Notes: generated by a model not told the origin, from the sequence alone. Shown: positions 1 through 6,012, counted from the first letter of the stretch. The stretch: DNA of 8,684 bases from Oligoflexia bacterium (GCA_026914095.1 JAPPIY010000043.1:1-8684), one strand, 5' to 3'. Made by a program: numbers and translations.

Positions 1-368
1 TGAAAGAATTTGAACTTCAAGGAACGGAAAACCTGTATCCTTCTGAGCTGTCAGGAGGAATGCAGAAAAGGGTGGGTATTGCCCGCTGTATGATGTTAAA
101 ACCAAAGGTGATTTTATATGATGAGCCTACAGTGAGTTTAGACCCTTATAATACAGCTAATTTAATGAAAACTATGTTAAAGTTGAAAAAGAGAGGAACA
201 ACTTCTATTCTAGTAACACATAATATGCCGGTGGCTCTTCAAATTTCCGATCGGATTGCTCTTTTATCCGGAGGAAAATTTTCAGCTATTGGCACACCTA
301 AAACCATTGAACAGGACTATAATGTTTTATTAAAAAGTTTCATGCAGGGAATTAAAAGAGGAGCTTAA
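1..368 (+). CDS. mlaF: MlaF-like ABC transporter ATP-binding protein, 3' part
   Basis: This is the C-terminal 121 residues of an ABC ATPase whose start lies before the window; the frame is open from base 3. Visible motifs, in order, are the ABC signature LSGGMQKRVGIAR, Walker B VILYDEPT, a D-loop SLDP and the H-loop LVTHNM. The Walker A half is missing because of the window edge. In the Mla pathway this subunit powers phospholipid movement between the inner and outer membranes with MlaE, MlaB and MlaD. The assignment to MlaF rather than another ABC ATPase rests on the MCE-domain gene that begins one base after its stop codon, and on the short MlaF-like tail ending SFMQGIKRGA. The in-frame ATG at 60 is internal to the signature motif and is not a start. 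The two genes are probably co-transcribed. Confidence 0.88.
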   Translation, partial: KEFELQGTENLYPSELSGGMQKRVGIARCMMLKPKVILYDEPTVSLDPYNTANLMKTMLKLKKRGTTSILVTHNMPVALQISDRIALLSGGKFSAIGTPKTIEQDYNVLLKSFMQGIKRGA

Positions 369-369
369 A

Positions 370-1107
370 ATGAAGAAAAATCTATTTAGAGAATTTTTGG
401 TTTGGTTTATTGTAATAATCGGTGTCATTGTTTTTTCTGCTTTCACTTATATTATCGGGGCTAATAAAGGCCAGCTTTTTGGCACCTTTGTTACTTATAA
501 AACTCAAATGAAGGAGGCTTCAGGCGTTTATGTTGGAACAAAAGTGACAATACATGGAAGCATTACAGGGAATATTGTAAATACAAAACTCCTGCCAAAT
601 GGAGAGGTAGAGCTGAATTTTAGCGTGAAAAAAAAGCATAAGTTTATTATTACGGAGTCGACTTTTGTGGAACTAAAAAACTCAGGGGCTTTAGGAGATC
701 GTTATATCAATATTATAACAACAGATTTATCAGCTCCTAAATTGCAAAAAGGCTCTTTGATACCTTACAAGAAAACCTCTAATTTATTGTCTCTGCTTAT
801 GGGAGATGGCAAAAAAACACAGCAGTCTTTTCAAGACATTTTTAAAAATATTCAAGACCTATTGGATCGTTTTAATGACAAGGGGTTGAGAGGCTTTTTA
901 TCAAAGAAAGATCAAAAAGAGTTGAGTGAGATATTAAAGCATGCCAAGAATATTTTAGAAAAAATAGAATCTGGGAAAGGCGCCTTAGGAGCCTTAGTCA
1001 ATGATCGCGATCTATATAATAGATTGCTGGTTCTATTGGGAGAGCGTCCCCAAAAAAATTACCTTCAAGAGCTAACGGAAAAATCAAACAAACCCCCAGA
1101 GAAGTAA
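370..1107 (+). CDS. mlaD: MlaD-like MCE-domain lipid transport protein
   Basis: The product has 245 residues. An N-terminal membrane anchor (about residues 9-30) is followed by one MCE domain (about 38-117) with the usual glycine pattern: SGVYVGTKVTIHGSITGNIV, then GALGDRYINI. The C-terminal part is predicted to be helical and contains GKGALGALVNDRDLY, a motif common in MlaD proteins of delta-proteobacteria and Bacteroidetes. MlaD forms a periplasmic ring on the MlaFEB transporter that carries phospholipids across the periplasm. The start at 370 has a good ribosome site (GAGGAG at 358-363, inside the end of mlaF), and only one base separates it from the mlaF stop, so the two are an operon. 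No strong terminator follows, apart from a short REP-like hairpin at 1148-1161. Confidence 0.9.
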   Translation: MKKNLFREFLVWFIVIIGVIVFSAFTYIIGANKGQLFGTFVTYKTQMKEASGVYVGTKVTIHGSITGNIVNTKLLPNGEVELNFSVKKKHKFIITESTFVELKNSGALGDRYINIITTDLSAPKLQKGSLIPYKKTSNLLSLLMGDGKKTQQSFQDIFKNIQDLLDRFNDKGLRGFLSKKDQKELSEILKHAKNILEKIESGKGALGALVNDRDLYNRLLVLLGERPQKNYLQELTEKSNKPPEK

Positions 1108-1140
1108 CAATTCTGATCCTGTTTGAAATTTCTATTTTTC

Positions 1141-1165
1141 CGTCATCCCCGCGAAAGCGGGAATC
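1141..1165 (+). repeat. REP-like palindrome, copy 1
   Basis: The core is CCCGC-GAAA-GCGGG (1148-1161), a 5-bp stem closed by a GAAA tetraloop, preceded by CGTCATC and followed by AATCT. This matches the general form of dispersed extragenic palindromes in many proteobacteria. The 11-mer CCCGCGAAAGC recurs in opposite orientation at 1289-1299. It may stabilise or end the mlaD transcript. Confidence 0.6.
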
Positions 1166-1288
1166 TAGTTTCAACCTGAATTTTCAAATAGGACTCAGTA
1201 GTTGGGCCTGTTTTTTAGAATTTATACGGATCCTGTTGAATTTTGAAGTTTTATCTGGAGATTCCTGTCTTTGTTTCCACGAGGACAG

Positions 1289-1299
1289 GCTTTCGCGGG
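1289..1299 (-). repeat. REP-like fragment in opposite orientation
   Basis: GCTTTCGCGGG is the exact reverse complement of CCCGCGAAAGC in the palindrome at 1148-1158. The right half of the palindrome has not been kept, so this looks like a decayed copy. Confidence 0.4.
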
Positions 1300-1412
1300 A
1301 GTTCTGTTTTCCGGGGAAGACGCAAATTGGGGTAAAAATTCAAAGCTGACCAGTAATAAGTCTATAGAAGGAGGGGCTGGCTTGTTGATGTGGGATATTT
1401 TAGCAGGAAAAA

Positions 1413-1730
1413 TCAATAGGATTGGGAGCTGTTTTTTACTGTTAAAATAATTTTTTTTATTTTTGCTGAAGGAAAACGCTTATTTATTTTTTCTCTTAAA
1501 GCTTCTTTTGCAAAGTGCATTTCTTGTAAATGAGTGGAGTCAGGCAGGTTTAAAAATAAGTTATTATTTTTAAATTGGTTGGGAACAGCCAATTTGGAAA
1601 TTTTATTGCCAACTATTTGATTCCAAACTTGTTTTAGTTGGAATAAAAAATAAATTTCTGAAAAATGAGAGGATTTTTTTTTAAAAAGATTTTCTAAGAC
1701 AGAAGAAAGAGAAACCAAAGACTTTTTCAT
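1413..1730 (-). CDS. DciA-like (DUF721) helicase-associated protein
   Basis: The product has 105 residues if started at the ATG at 1730. The pattern is that of a DUF721/DciA domain: LKQVWNQIVGNKISKLAVP (about residues 32-50), then NNNLFLNLPDSTHLQEM and a KEALREKINKRF helix before a final beta strand KIKKIILTV. DciA proteins help load the replicative helicase DnaB in bacteria that lack DnaC or DnaI. An upstream in-frame GTG at 1757 would add nine residues, but neither start has a clear ribosome site. I prefer the ATG because MKKSLVSL fits the usual start of the family. The gene lies in host DNA just outside the integrated element and converges on mlaD. The name dciA is avoided because only the domain is recognised. 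Confidence 0.75.
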   Translation of the reverse strand: MKKSLVSLSSVLENLFKKKSSHFSEIYFLFQLKQVWNQIVGNKISKLAVPNQFKNNNLFLNLPDSTHLQEMHFAKEALREKINKRFPSAKIKKIILTVKNSSQSY

Positions 1731-1780
1731 AATTGAATAACGCGCTAATAACCTCACGCTTGGCGGTTTACATAGAAGTT

Positions 1781-1809
1781 TTTTATTATTGACAGCTCTT
1801 TATTGTCAA
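1781..1809 (-). promoter_or_regulatory. candidate promoter/operator of the DciA-like gene
   Basis: On the minus strand a perfect TTGACA (1809-1804) is followed after 16-17 nt by an AT-rich -10 region (AATAAA/ATAAAA, 1787-1781), about 50 nt before the ATG at 1730. The -35 box lies in an 8-bp inverted repeat, TATTGACA (1787-1794) and TGTCAATA (1804-1811), with a 9-nt spacer. That symmetry could be an operator. The -10 is poor, so this is a moderate call. Confidence 0.45.
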
Positions 1810-1934
1810 TAAGATTTGTGATATTTTTATTGTTGTGGCTTTTATGGCTACTAAAAACTTATTTTTAATATTTAGAAAAACCGCTTAAGTTATCTTGAGC
1901 TTTCATAATTTTTGCTCTTAAAGATTGAATTTAG

Positions 1935-1957
1935 AAAGAAGTCCCCTAGACTTCTTT
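1935..1957 (-). terminator. hairpin terminator, probably the original tRNA-Ala terminator
   Basis: AAAGAAGTC (1935-1943) and GACTTCTTT (1949-1957) form a perfect 9-bp stem with a 5-nt loop. On the plus strand it runs into a T-run (TTCTTTTT). On the minus strand it is followed by TTTCTAAATT. It abuts the left att repeat, so before integration it would have sat one base after the CCA end of the tRNA-Ala gene, the usual place for a tRNA terminator. Confidence 0.65.
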
Positions 1958-1974
1958 TTGGTGGAGGTGACAGG
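1958..1974 (+). repeat. left attachment-site repeat (17-bp copy of tRNA-Ala 3' end)
   Basis: TTGGTGGAGGTGACAGG is identical to 8415-8431, where it forms the 3' end of the tRNA-Ala gene (T-arm 3' strand, acceptor 3' strand, CCA and one more base). Identity stops on both sides (T versus C to the left, C versus G to the right). This copy has no tRNA body, so it is the duplicated end left by integration. Confidence 0.9.
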
Positions 1975-2078
1975 CGTGGAAATAGAGGCTTTAAAAGGCT
2001 AAAATGAGCAAAATAATCAACAAAACCCACTCCTTTTTCCCTAGCATAACCGCTTATAACCTCTCCTAACTGGAGTAT

Positions 2079-2100
2079 CCCGTCAAAATCCCGTTAAAAT
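2079..2100 (+). repeat. left arm-type sites: two tandem 11-bp repeats
   Basis: CCCGTCAAAAT (2079-2089) is followed directly by CCCGTTAAAAT (2090-2100). The same tandem pair in the same orientation occurs at 8347-8368 near the other end. The 11-bp period is one helical turn. Position inside both ends of the element suggests binding sites for the arm-binding domain of the recombinase or for the excisionase. The right edge is one base from the stop codon of the NYN gene. Confidence 0.65.
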
Positions 2101-2101
2101 T

Positions 2102-2761
2102 TTATGTTTTTTGATCTCTAATTTGTTTCCATTTTGGAGGACAGAAAAACTCTCCTTTATCGTCTCTCACCTTTTCCGGAAACTGACATTGCTCTAAAAC
2201 TTTGTTGGAAATCCTTTTTTGAAAATGGCTGGCGTCCTTCAATTCTATATGAACATTCCTGCGAGGGCTTATGACACCTACCTCTTTTTTAAAAACTTCT
2301 TTGACATACCTTAATGGTGTTTTTAAATCTGTATCATTAGATATTAGAACAGCGCAATCATATTGAGAAGCATCTGCAATAATATGAGTAGCTATATTAA
2401 CATCAGATTCCTTCTCCTCCCATTTGCTTACGGTAACCAGTTCATCACTTTCTATAAATCTTCCATTCTCAAAATGACATTTAAGCCCTGTTACTTGCCT
2501 TTTTTTAAATTGGCCAAAAATTATACTTAAGTTTGATATTGTGTGAATTGCCCGCAAATATATATTCTGTTTGATAATATTTGAGTTATTATCTGAAACT
2601 CTTTTTACCAAAGCTGTAAAATACTTGATTTGTATTATATTGTGTTGTTTTGGATTCAAATAAAATTCAGATAGTTTTTGAAGGTTTAACCATCTATAAG
2701 GAGTATCTTTTAAGCGATAATAAAGGTTGAACCCATCAATATAAATAATAGTTTTTTTCAT
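2102..2761 (-). CDS. NYN-domain (PIN-like, DUF88) putative ribonuclease
   Basis: The product has 219 residues. The NYN/PIN-like nuclease fold is shown by the first strand IIYIDGFNLYY (D9, N12), by KESDVNIATHIIADA (K117, D120) and by AVLISNDTDL (D143, D145), the acidic residues that bind metal in this family. The C-terminal segment ends in a PPKW motif seen in many DUF88 proteins. Members are metal-dependent RNases or RNA-binding proteins. The substrate of this one cannot be told. It is the only minus-strand gene of the element and stands alone, with its own promoter (2836-2863) and a leader containing a REP-like palindrome. The ATG at 2761 has only a weak upstream AGAG. It is plausible cargo, for example an RNA-targeting host-interaction factor, but no partner gene supports a toxin-antitoxin or defence assignment. 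Confidence 0.85.
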   Translation of the reverse strand: MKKTIIYIDGFNLYYRLKDTPYRWLNLQKLSEFYLNPKQHNIIQIKYFTALVKRVSDNNSNIIKQNIYLRAIHTISNLSIIFGQFKKRQVTGLKCHFENGRFIESDELVTVSKWEEKESDVNIATHIIADASQYDCAVLISNDTDLKTPLRYVKEVFKKEVGVISPRRNVHIELKDASHFQKRISNKVLEQCQFPEKVRDDKGEFFCPPKWKQIRDQKT

Positions 2762-2771
2762 GCTCTAAATA

Positions 2772-2823
2772 CGCGAAAGCAGGCTTTCGCCTGCTCGCAC
2801 CCACCAGTCGAAAACGAGTGGGG
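2772..2823 (-). repeat. compound REP-like palindrome in the NYN gene leader
   Basis: There are two adjacent hairpins. The first is AGCAGGC-TTTC-GCCTGCT (2778-2795, 7-bp stem). The second has a CCCAC (2800-2804)/GTGGG (2818-2822) stem plus an inner TCG-AAAA-CGA stem with a 3-nt bulge. The unit also contains GCGAAAGC (2773-2780), shared with the host palindrome at 1148-1161. It lies between the likely transcription start and the ATG of the NYN gene, so it could affect that transcript's stability or translation. Confidence 0.5.
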
Positions 2824-2835
2824 ATGTCATCTCTT

Positions 2836-2863
2836 AGTATCCATATTTTTTACTATAAGTCAA
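2836..2863 (-). promoter_or_regulatory. candidate promoter of the NYN gene
   Basis: On the minus strand TTGACT (2863-2858) is followed after 16 nt by GATACT (2841-2836). Both are four or five of six matches to the sigma-70 consensus. Transcription would begin near 2829, giving a leader of about 68 nt that contains both hairpins of the REP-like unit. Confidence 0.5.
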
Positions 2864-3288
2864 GGATAAAATCAAAACAAATTACTTAGCCCTTTATTAA
2901 CATATTTTACATTAAAACCCTTTATTTACAAGACTTTCAGGCTATTTTTTAGTCTCTATATACTGAATTTTTCTTCATTATACTGTCGCTTACTGTGAAC
3001 TTTATACCAACATTATTTAACAATAAGCATCTTTTTTAAAAAGAAAAACCCTGGATTCATCACCAGAAACTAATCTAGGAGAGGAATTAACCAGGGACTG
3101 CAAAGCTTATTTTTGGTTAAAAAACAAAAAAATCAATTTAATTTGATAAATAATGGTGCTTATAAATCTGCCAACTGCCCGCTTTTTGTTGATAATCTTT
3201 TTCAATAAAGGCAGTTTGTCTAACAATTTTTTAATATTTTCTCAAGCTTAGCCTAAAATCTTGATAGAAAAATGCCGATAATTTTATT
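2864..3288. other. gene-free AT-rich stretch before the broken lipoprotein gene
   Basis: I see no gene here. Minor features are two TATACT boxes 20 bp apart (2959-2964 and 2979-2984) that could be -10 elements but lack a matching -35, an inverted pair CCCTGG (3049-3054)/CCAGGG (3091-3096), and AACTGCC (3173-3179)/GGCAGTT (3210-3216). None is strong enough to name. Confidence 0.35.
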
Positions 3289-3990
3289 ATGAGTTCTAAA
3301 ATAACTTTAGGGTTATATTTTTTTTCAATCTTTTTTATTTCATGTTCTGGTTTGTCTAAAACCCAAAAAATTGAAATGTCTAAAGCTATAAAAAAAGATA
3401 AAGCTCTTGAGATAAAATATAAAAAACAAATTATCAAATATAATAAAGCTGTTGATAAATATAATTTGACCAAAGCCAAATATGATTAGCTAGTTACTGT
3501 CTGGAAAGAGAGAGGTTCAAAAGAATGGGATGAAGTAACAGATGCTAATTATGCATTAGAACAACTCAGAAATAAGATTTTATTTGACTCCTCCTTCAGT
3601 AGAGACTTAGCAAGCTTAGCAGATCAAGTTGGTCTTACAAGAGCCAGAAAAACTGTAAATTCTTTCCTGAAGCGAGCTCAAGCTAGACAAGAAAAAGCTC
3701 AAACTGAATTAATGAAAACTGAACCTCTAAAAGTAAAAAAAGCTCGTGAAGCAAAAGAAAAAGCTCAATTAGGACTAGATAAAGCAACAACTAAATATAA
3801 TAATGCTCAAACTAAATTAGATAAATTTAAAACTGAAAAAATAGATAAAACCAAAGCTGAATATACTGAAAATAAAACTAATCTTGATAAATTAAAAGAA
3901 GAAAATAAGAAGCCTACATTTTTAGGAACACTTGGCACACTTTTGATAATTGGTTTAGTAAGTATAGTAGGGGGAATGATTACCAATTAG
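3289..3990 (+). pseudogene. coiled-coil lipoprotein with C-terminal membrane segment, interrupted by an in-frame TAG
   Basis: One reading frame runs from the ATG at 3289 to the TAG at 3988-3990, broken only by a TAG at 3487-3489 (codon 67). The first part has a lipoprotein signal (hydrophobic residues 5-18, lipobox FISC with C19), then lysine-rich heptad-like sequence. After the TAG the frame continues in the same style: LVTVWKERGSKEW, a long stretch rich in K, A, E and L that should form coiled coil (about residues 130-208), and a hydrophobic C-terminal segment FLGTLGTLLIIGLVSIVGGM (about 212-231). No ATG, GTG or TTG with a ribosome site restarts translation after the stop; the next ATG is 3712. 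It is either a recent nonsense mutation or amber readthrough. An N-terminal lipid anchor, coiled coil and C-terminal membrane helix is also the layout of single-protein phage spanins, but no lysis genes are near. The start has no clear ribosome site. I do not recognise the family. Confidence 0.6.
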
Positions 3991-4130
3991 AAAAATAAAA
4001 GTTTATACATTTTTTTTATTTTTTGAGGTTTAAATGGATAAATTGCAATCAATAAATTTTTTCTAATAAAGAGCCAGAATAAAATCCTAATCGGGTCAAA
4101 AGAAACAGGAAAACTAGCCGATAGATTTTT

Positions 4131-4649
4131 ATGAGATTATTATTTATAGTATTATTTTTAGTTGGATGCAGTGAAATAGATTGGAGCGATTTTAGCTTTG
4201 AAAAAGTGCCTACTTGGTATGAATGCCCTTACACTGATTTATTGCAAGATTATGAAAGAGCGGGCTTAAAGGAATGCAATAAAGAGGCTTTGATAAGGGA
4301 TATTGAAGATATGACGACTTATGTAGAAGCCCTCATAGAAATGGGGGAGCATTATGACGAGCCTTATGGTTCAGTCCCTAATAGTTTAAAAAAAACAAAA
4401 GCGGTTTATTGTTTTGATCATTGCGGAGCTATGTCTTGGTTTCAAAGAAAATGTCATTTACATAATTCAAGCTTTAGAAAGACTTGGATGTATGACAAAG
4501 TGCGGGCTAGTAAGGAGCCTGTTGGATGCACCAAATTATTTGAGGGCCGAAAGGCTACGGGTAAAATTTTAGACTTTAGATGGAGAAATCATCCAAAGTA
4601 TAAAGAATTCATAAGCGGTAAATGCGGGAGGTATATATCATGCAAATAA
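4131..4649 (+). CDS. cysteine-rich lipoprotein of unknown function
   Basis: The product has 172 residues and opens with a short lipoprotein signal, MRLLFIVLFLVGCS, with lipobox FLVGC and the lipidated cysteine at C13. The mature part has eight more cysteines (32, 49, 94, 98, 108, 133, 165, 171), an even number consistent with four disulfides in the periplasm or on the surface. It also has many aromatic residues (for example WYECPY, MSWFQRKC, DFRWRNHPKY). The family is not recognised. The last 10 bases overlap the TM2-domain gene, so the two are co-translated and probably act together at the envelope. No good ribosome site precedes the ATG at 4131. Entry or surface exclusion is one possible role for a small lipoprotein on a mobile element, but that is a guess. 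Confidence 0.75.
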   Translation: MRLLFIVLFLVGCSEIDWSDFSFEKVPTWYECPYTDLLQDYERAGLKECNKEALIRDIEDMTTYVEALIEMGEHYDEPYGSVPNSLKKTKAVYCFDHCGAMSWFQRKCHLHNSSFRKTWMYDKVRASKEPVGCTKLFEGRKATGKILDFRWRNHPKYKEFISGKCGRYISCK

Positions 4650-4972
4650 AACAGTTAAAGCTTTTTGAGGGTTTGAATGAAAAAGAAACTCAGTTGGTTT
4701 TGTTTAAATATAAAGAGAAAAAGATAGACGGGACGATTTTATTTTTTATAAATTTGTTTTTCGGTGGGCTTGGAATAAATTACTTTTATAGAAAAAACAT
4801 AATCTTAGGAGTTTTTTGTATCTGTATTTGTTGGTCTGGGCTTCCCTTTTTATATGCTTTATTTAACTCTCCTTTTCAGTGGAGTATAGCTGAAAGACAC
4901 AATAGACATCTCCTAGACCGTTTGATAAGAGAAGCTCAAGTTCTTAAGCCTGATGTAAAACAAATTGCTTAA
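4640..4972 (+). CDS. TM2-domain-like small membrane protein
   Basis: The product has 110 residues from the ATG at 4640, which is chosen over an in-frame ATG at 4622 because GGGAGG (4626-4631) sits 8 nt before it. Two hydrophobic segments (about residues 31-49 and 54-76) surround FFGGLGINYFYRKNIILGVF, which matches the glycine-rich turn and FY pair of TM2 domains (GGLG, then FY, then LG). A charged 34-residue C-terminal tail follows. The N-terminal LFEGLNEKETQLVLFKYKEKK is cytoplasmic-looking and helical. TM2 proteins have no settled biochemical role in bacteria. It overlaps the cysteine-rich lipoprotein gene by 10 bases, suggesting translational coupling and a shared envelope function. Confidence 0.75.
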   Translation: MQIKQLKLFEGLNEKETQLVLFKYKEKKIDGTILFFINLFFGGLGINYFYRKNIILGVFCICICWSGLPFLYALFNSPFQWSIAERHNRHLLDRLIREAQVLKPDVKQIA

Positions 4973-5058
4973 AACCTAGTTTGACAACCTTCAAAGCTCC
5001 TTTTCCTTTATCCATTTTTTATTGGTTTATGTTCTGAGTGAGTAAATTAAAAAAGAAA

Positions 5059-5087
5059 CCTCCCCAATTAAAGTTTGTTTAAGGAGG
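5059..5087 (+). promoter_or_regulatory. hairpin that could hide the ribosome site of the replication-relaxation-like gene
   Basis: CCTCC (5059-5063) is complementary to the ribosome site GGAGG (5083-5087), and between them TTAAA (5068-5072) pairs with TTTAA (5078-5082) around a GTTTG loop. The two stems stack, with four unpaired bases on one side. In the mRNA this would mask the ribosome site located 10 nt before the ATG at 5098. Upstream, TTGACA at 4981-4986 is a possible -35, without a convincing -10. Confidence 0.4.
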
Positions 5088-5097
5088 AAAGATAAAG

Positions 5098-5796
5098 ATG
5101 ATACTGACTGAAAGAGATAATCGTATTATAAATGTTCTGCAACAGCAGGATTTTTGTTTTTATAAAGACATTGCTAATAAGTTCTTTTCTTCTGAAACTT
5201 CAGCTTCTTTAAGACTTAAAAAACTAAAAGAAAAAGGCTTTATTAGAATAGAATCTATTTATTCCCCTAGTTTTAATAAAATCATGGATACAGCCTCTAT
5301 GCCTTTTATTGGAGGAAATAAAAAAGTGATACGGCTTAATAATAAATACAAACTTATTAAAAGAAAGCCTAGTTATTGGAAAATCAAACATCAATTATTA
5401 TTGTTTTCTCTTAAAGAAAGACTGGAAAAGCTTTTAGGTCATTCTGCTGTTTTTGAAAATGATATAAGAAACTTAAGAGATACTTTATATAATGGAAAGT
5501 GGGAGCCTTTGCCTGATTTTTATATAAAAGGAGAGGATTATAAGCTAGCTGTAGAGTTAGAACTTCATATTAAAAGCAAGGGAAGATATTGGCGTAAAAC
5601 TTCAGATTATAGAAACTCTAGATTTACTCATGTTCTTTATGTTGTGACTAATGTTAAAAAAGTGAATTCTTTAATAAGGTCTTTCAAACATTATAAGTAT
5701 ATAGGGATAGCTCATTATAGCCGAGAGGATGAATTGACAAACTTTTGGTATGGGAAGTTATCTTTGCTTGAGTGGTTGAAAAAAAGAACAAAGTAA
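5098..5796 (+). CDS. replication-relaxation family-like protein (winged helix plus nuclease-like domain)
   Basis: The product has 232 residues. Residues 3-55 look like a winged helix: LTERDNRIINVLQQQ, then DIANKFFSSETSASLRLKKL and KEKGFIRI. Residues about 90-185 fit the core of the replication-relaxation (Replic_Relax) family: KHQLLLFSLKERL with H98, PDFYI with D140, VELELHIKSKGRY with E153, E155 and K159 or K161, and a strand HVLYVV. The D...ExE...K arrangement resembles a PD-(D/E)XK nuclease-like fold. Family members are linked to replication and mobilisation of plasmids and integrative elements, mostly from sequence context. Translation is well supported by GGAGG at 5083-5087. Within 70 bp downstream lie 22-bp repeats and a hairpin cluster, which suggests that this protein acts on that DNA. 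If it is not Replic_Relax, it is still a winged-helix DNA-binding protein. Confidence 0.65.
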   Translation: MILTERDNRIINVLQQQDFCFYKDIANKFFSSETSASLRLKKLKEKGFIRIESIYSPSFNKIMDTASMPFIGGNKKVIRLNNKYKLIKRKPSYWKIKHQLLLFSLKERLEKLLGHSAVFENDIRNLRDTLYNGKWEPLPDFYIKGEDYKLAVELELHIKSKGRYWRKTSDYRNSRFTHVLYVVTNVKKVNSLIRSFKHYKYIGIAHYSREDELTNFWYGKLSLLEWLKKRTK

Positions 5797-5860
5797 GTGT
5801 TTAGAAAGAGTATGTTTTGAGGGAATGTTGTAGAGGATAATTTTTTATGAAAAGGAAGGC

Positions 5861-5926
5861 TGTGGGCAGGTGTATGAAAATGTGTGAGCAGGCTTATAAG
5901 CAGGTGTGGGCAGGTAAGAGAAAAAG
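5861..5926 (+). repeat. three tandem 22-bp iteron-like repeats
   Basis: Units start at 5861, 5883 and 5905, each opening with TGTGRGCAGG (TGTGGGCAGG, TGTGAGCAGG, TGTGGGCAGG) and then a less conserved AT-rich half, mostly ending in AAAATG or AAAAAG. A further GCAGG lies at 5900-5904. The 22-bp period is two helical turns, so a protein would bind the same face of each unit. The core GCAGG is repeated in both arms of the 25-bp inverted repeat downstream. Confidence 0.65.
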
Positions 5927-5944
5927 GCATTTAAGAGGATTTAA

Positions 5945-5966
5945 AGTGCAAAGTCTAGTGCAAAGT
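5945..5966 (+). repeat. pair of 10-bp direct repeats
   Basis: AGTGCAAAGT occurs at 5945-5954 and 5957-5966, two bases apart, between the 22-bp repeats and the first hairpin. The 12-bp spacing suggests a second protein-binding site in the same regulatory or origin region. Confidence 0.5.
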
Positions 5967-6012
5967 AGGATTTTTACAAATCCTTGGAAAGCCTTTAAGA
6001 TAAAGGCTTTCC
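5967..6012. other. two consecutive hairpins (7-bp and 12-bp stems)
   Basis: Hairpin 1 is AGGATTT-TTAC-AAATCCT (5967-5984). One base later hairpin 2 is GGAAAGCCTTTA (5986-5997) with TAAAGGCTTTCC (6001-6012) around a 3-nt AGA loop; both stems are perfect. Neither is followed by a T-run, so they do not look like intrinsic terminators. Confidence 0.7.

Larger units (their letters stand above)
1108..1412. other. gene-free host region with REP-like palindromes
   Basis: No convincing gene is present between mlaD and the convergent DciA-like gene. The stretch holds a REP-like palindrome near 1141-1165, an inverted fragment of it at 1289-1299, and a 6-bp stem CCTGTC/GACAGG (1264-1269 with 1284-1289, 14-nt loop). 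It also has an imperfect direct repeat around GATCCTGTT (near 1117 and 1230). Any of these hairpins could end transcription from either side, but none has a clear T-run. Confidence 0.5.

Noticed and set aside
1222..1416. 64-residue minus-strand reading frame overlapping the DciA-like gene's stop by an ATGA
   Set aside because: No recognisable domain or ribosome site, and part of it is translated from a REP-like fragment, so it is probably non-coding.
2102..2761. NYN protein as the toxin of a toxin-antitoxin pair
   Set aside because: No small partner gene lies next to it on either side.
3231..3479. 82-residue minus-strand hydrophobic reading frame
   Set aside because: It is antisense to the lysine-rich lipoprotein frame; AAA/TTT-rich codons read backwards give false hydrophobic residues.
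4034..4066. Ten-codon reading frame (MDKLQSINFF) with GAGG five bases before its ATG
   Set aside because: Could be a leader peptide, but a frame this short with such a site is expected by chance in AT-rich DNA.
5861..5926. CRISPR array
   Set aside because: Tandem repeats have no unique spacers of regular length, and no cas genes are present.
5715..5930. 71-residue minus-strand reading frame
   Set aside because: Antisense to the end of the replication-relaxation-like gene and the repeats; no domain.
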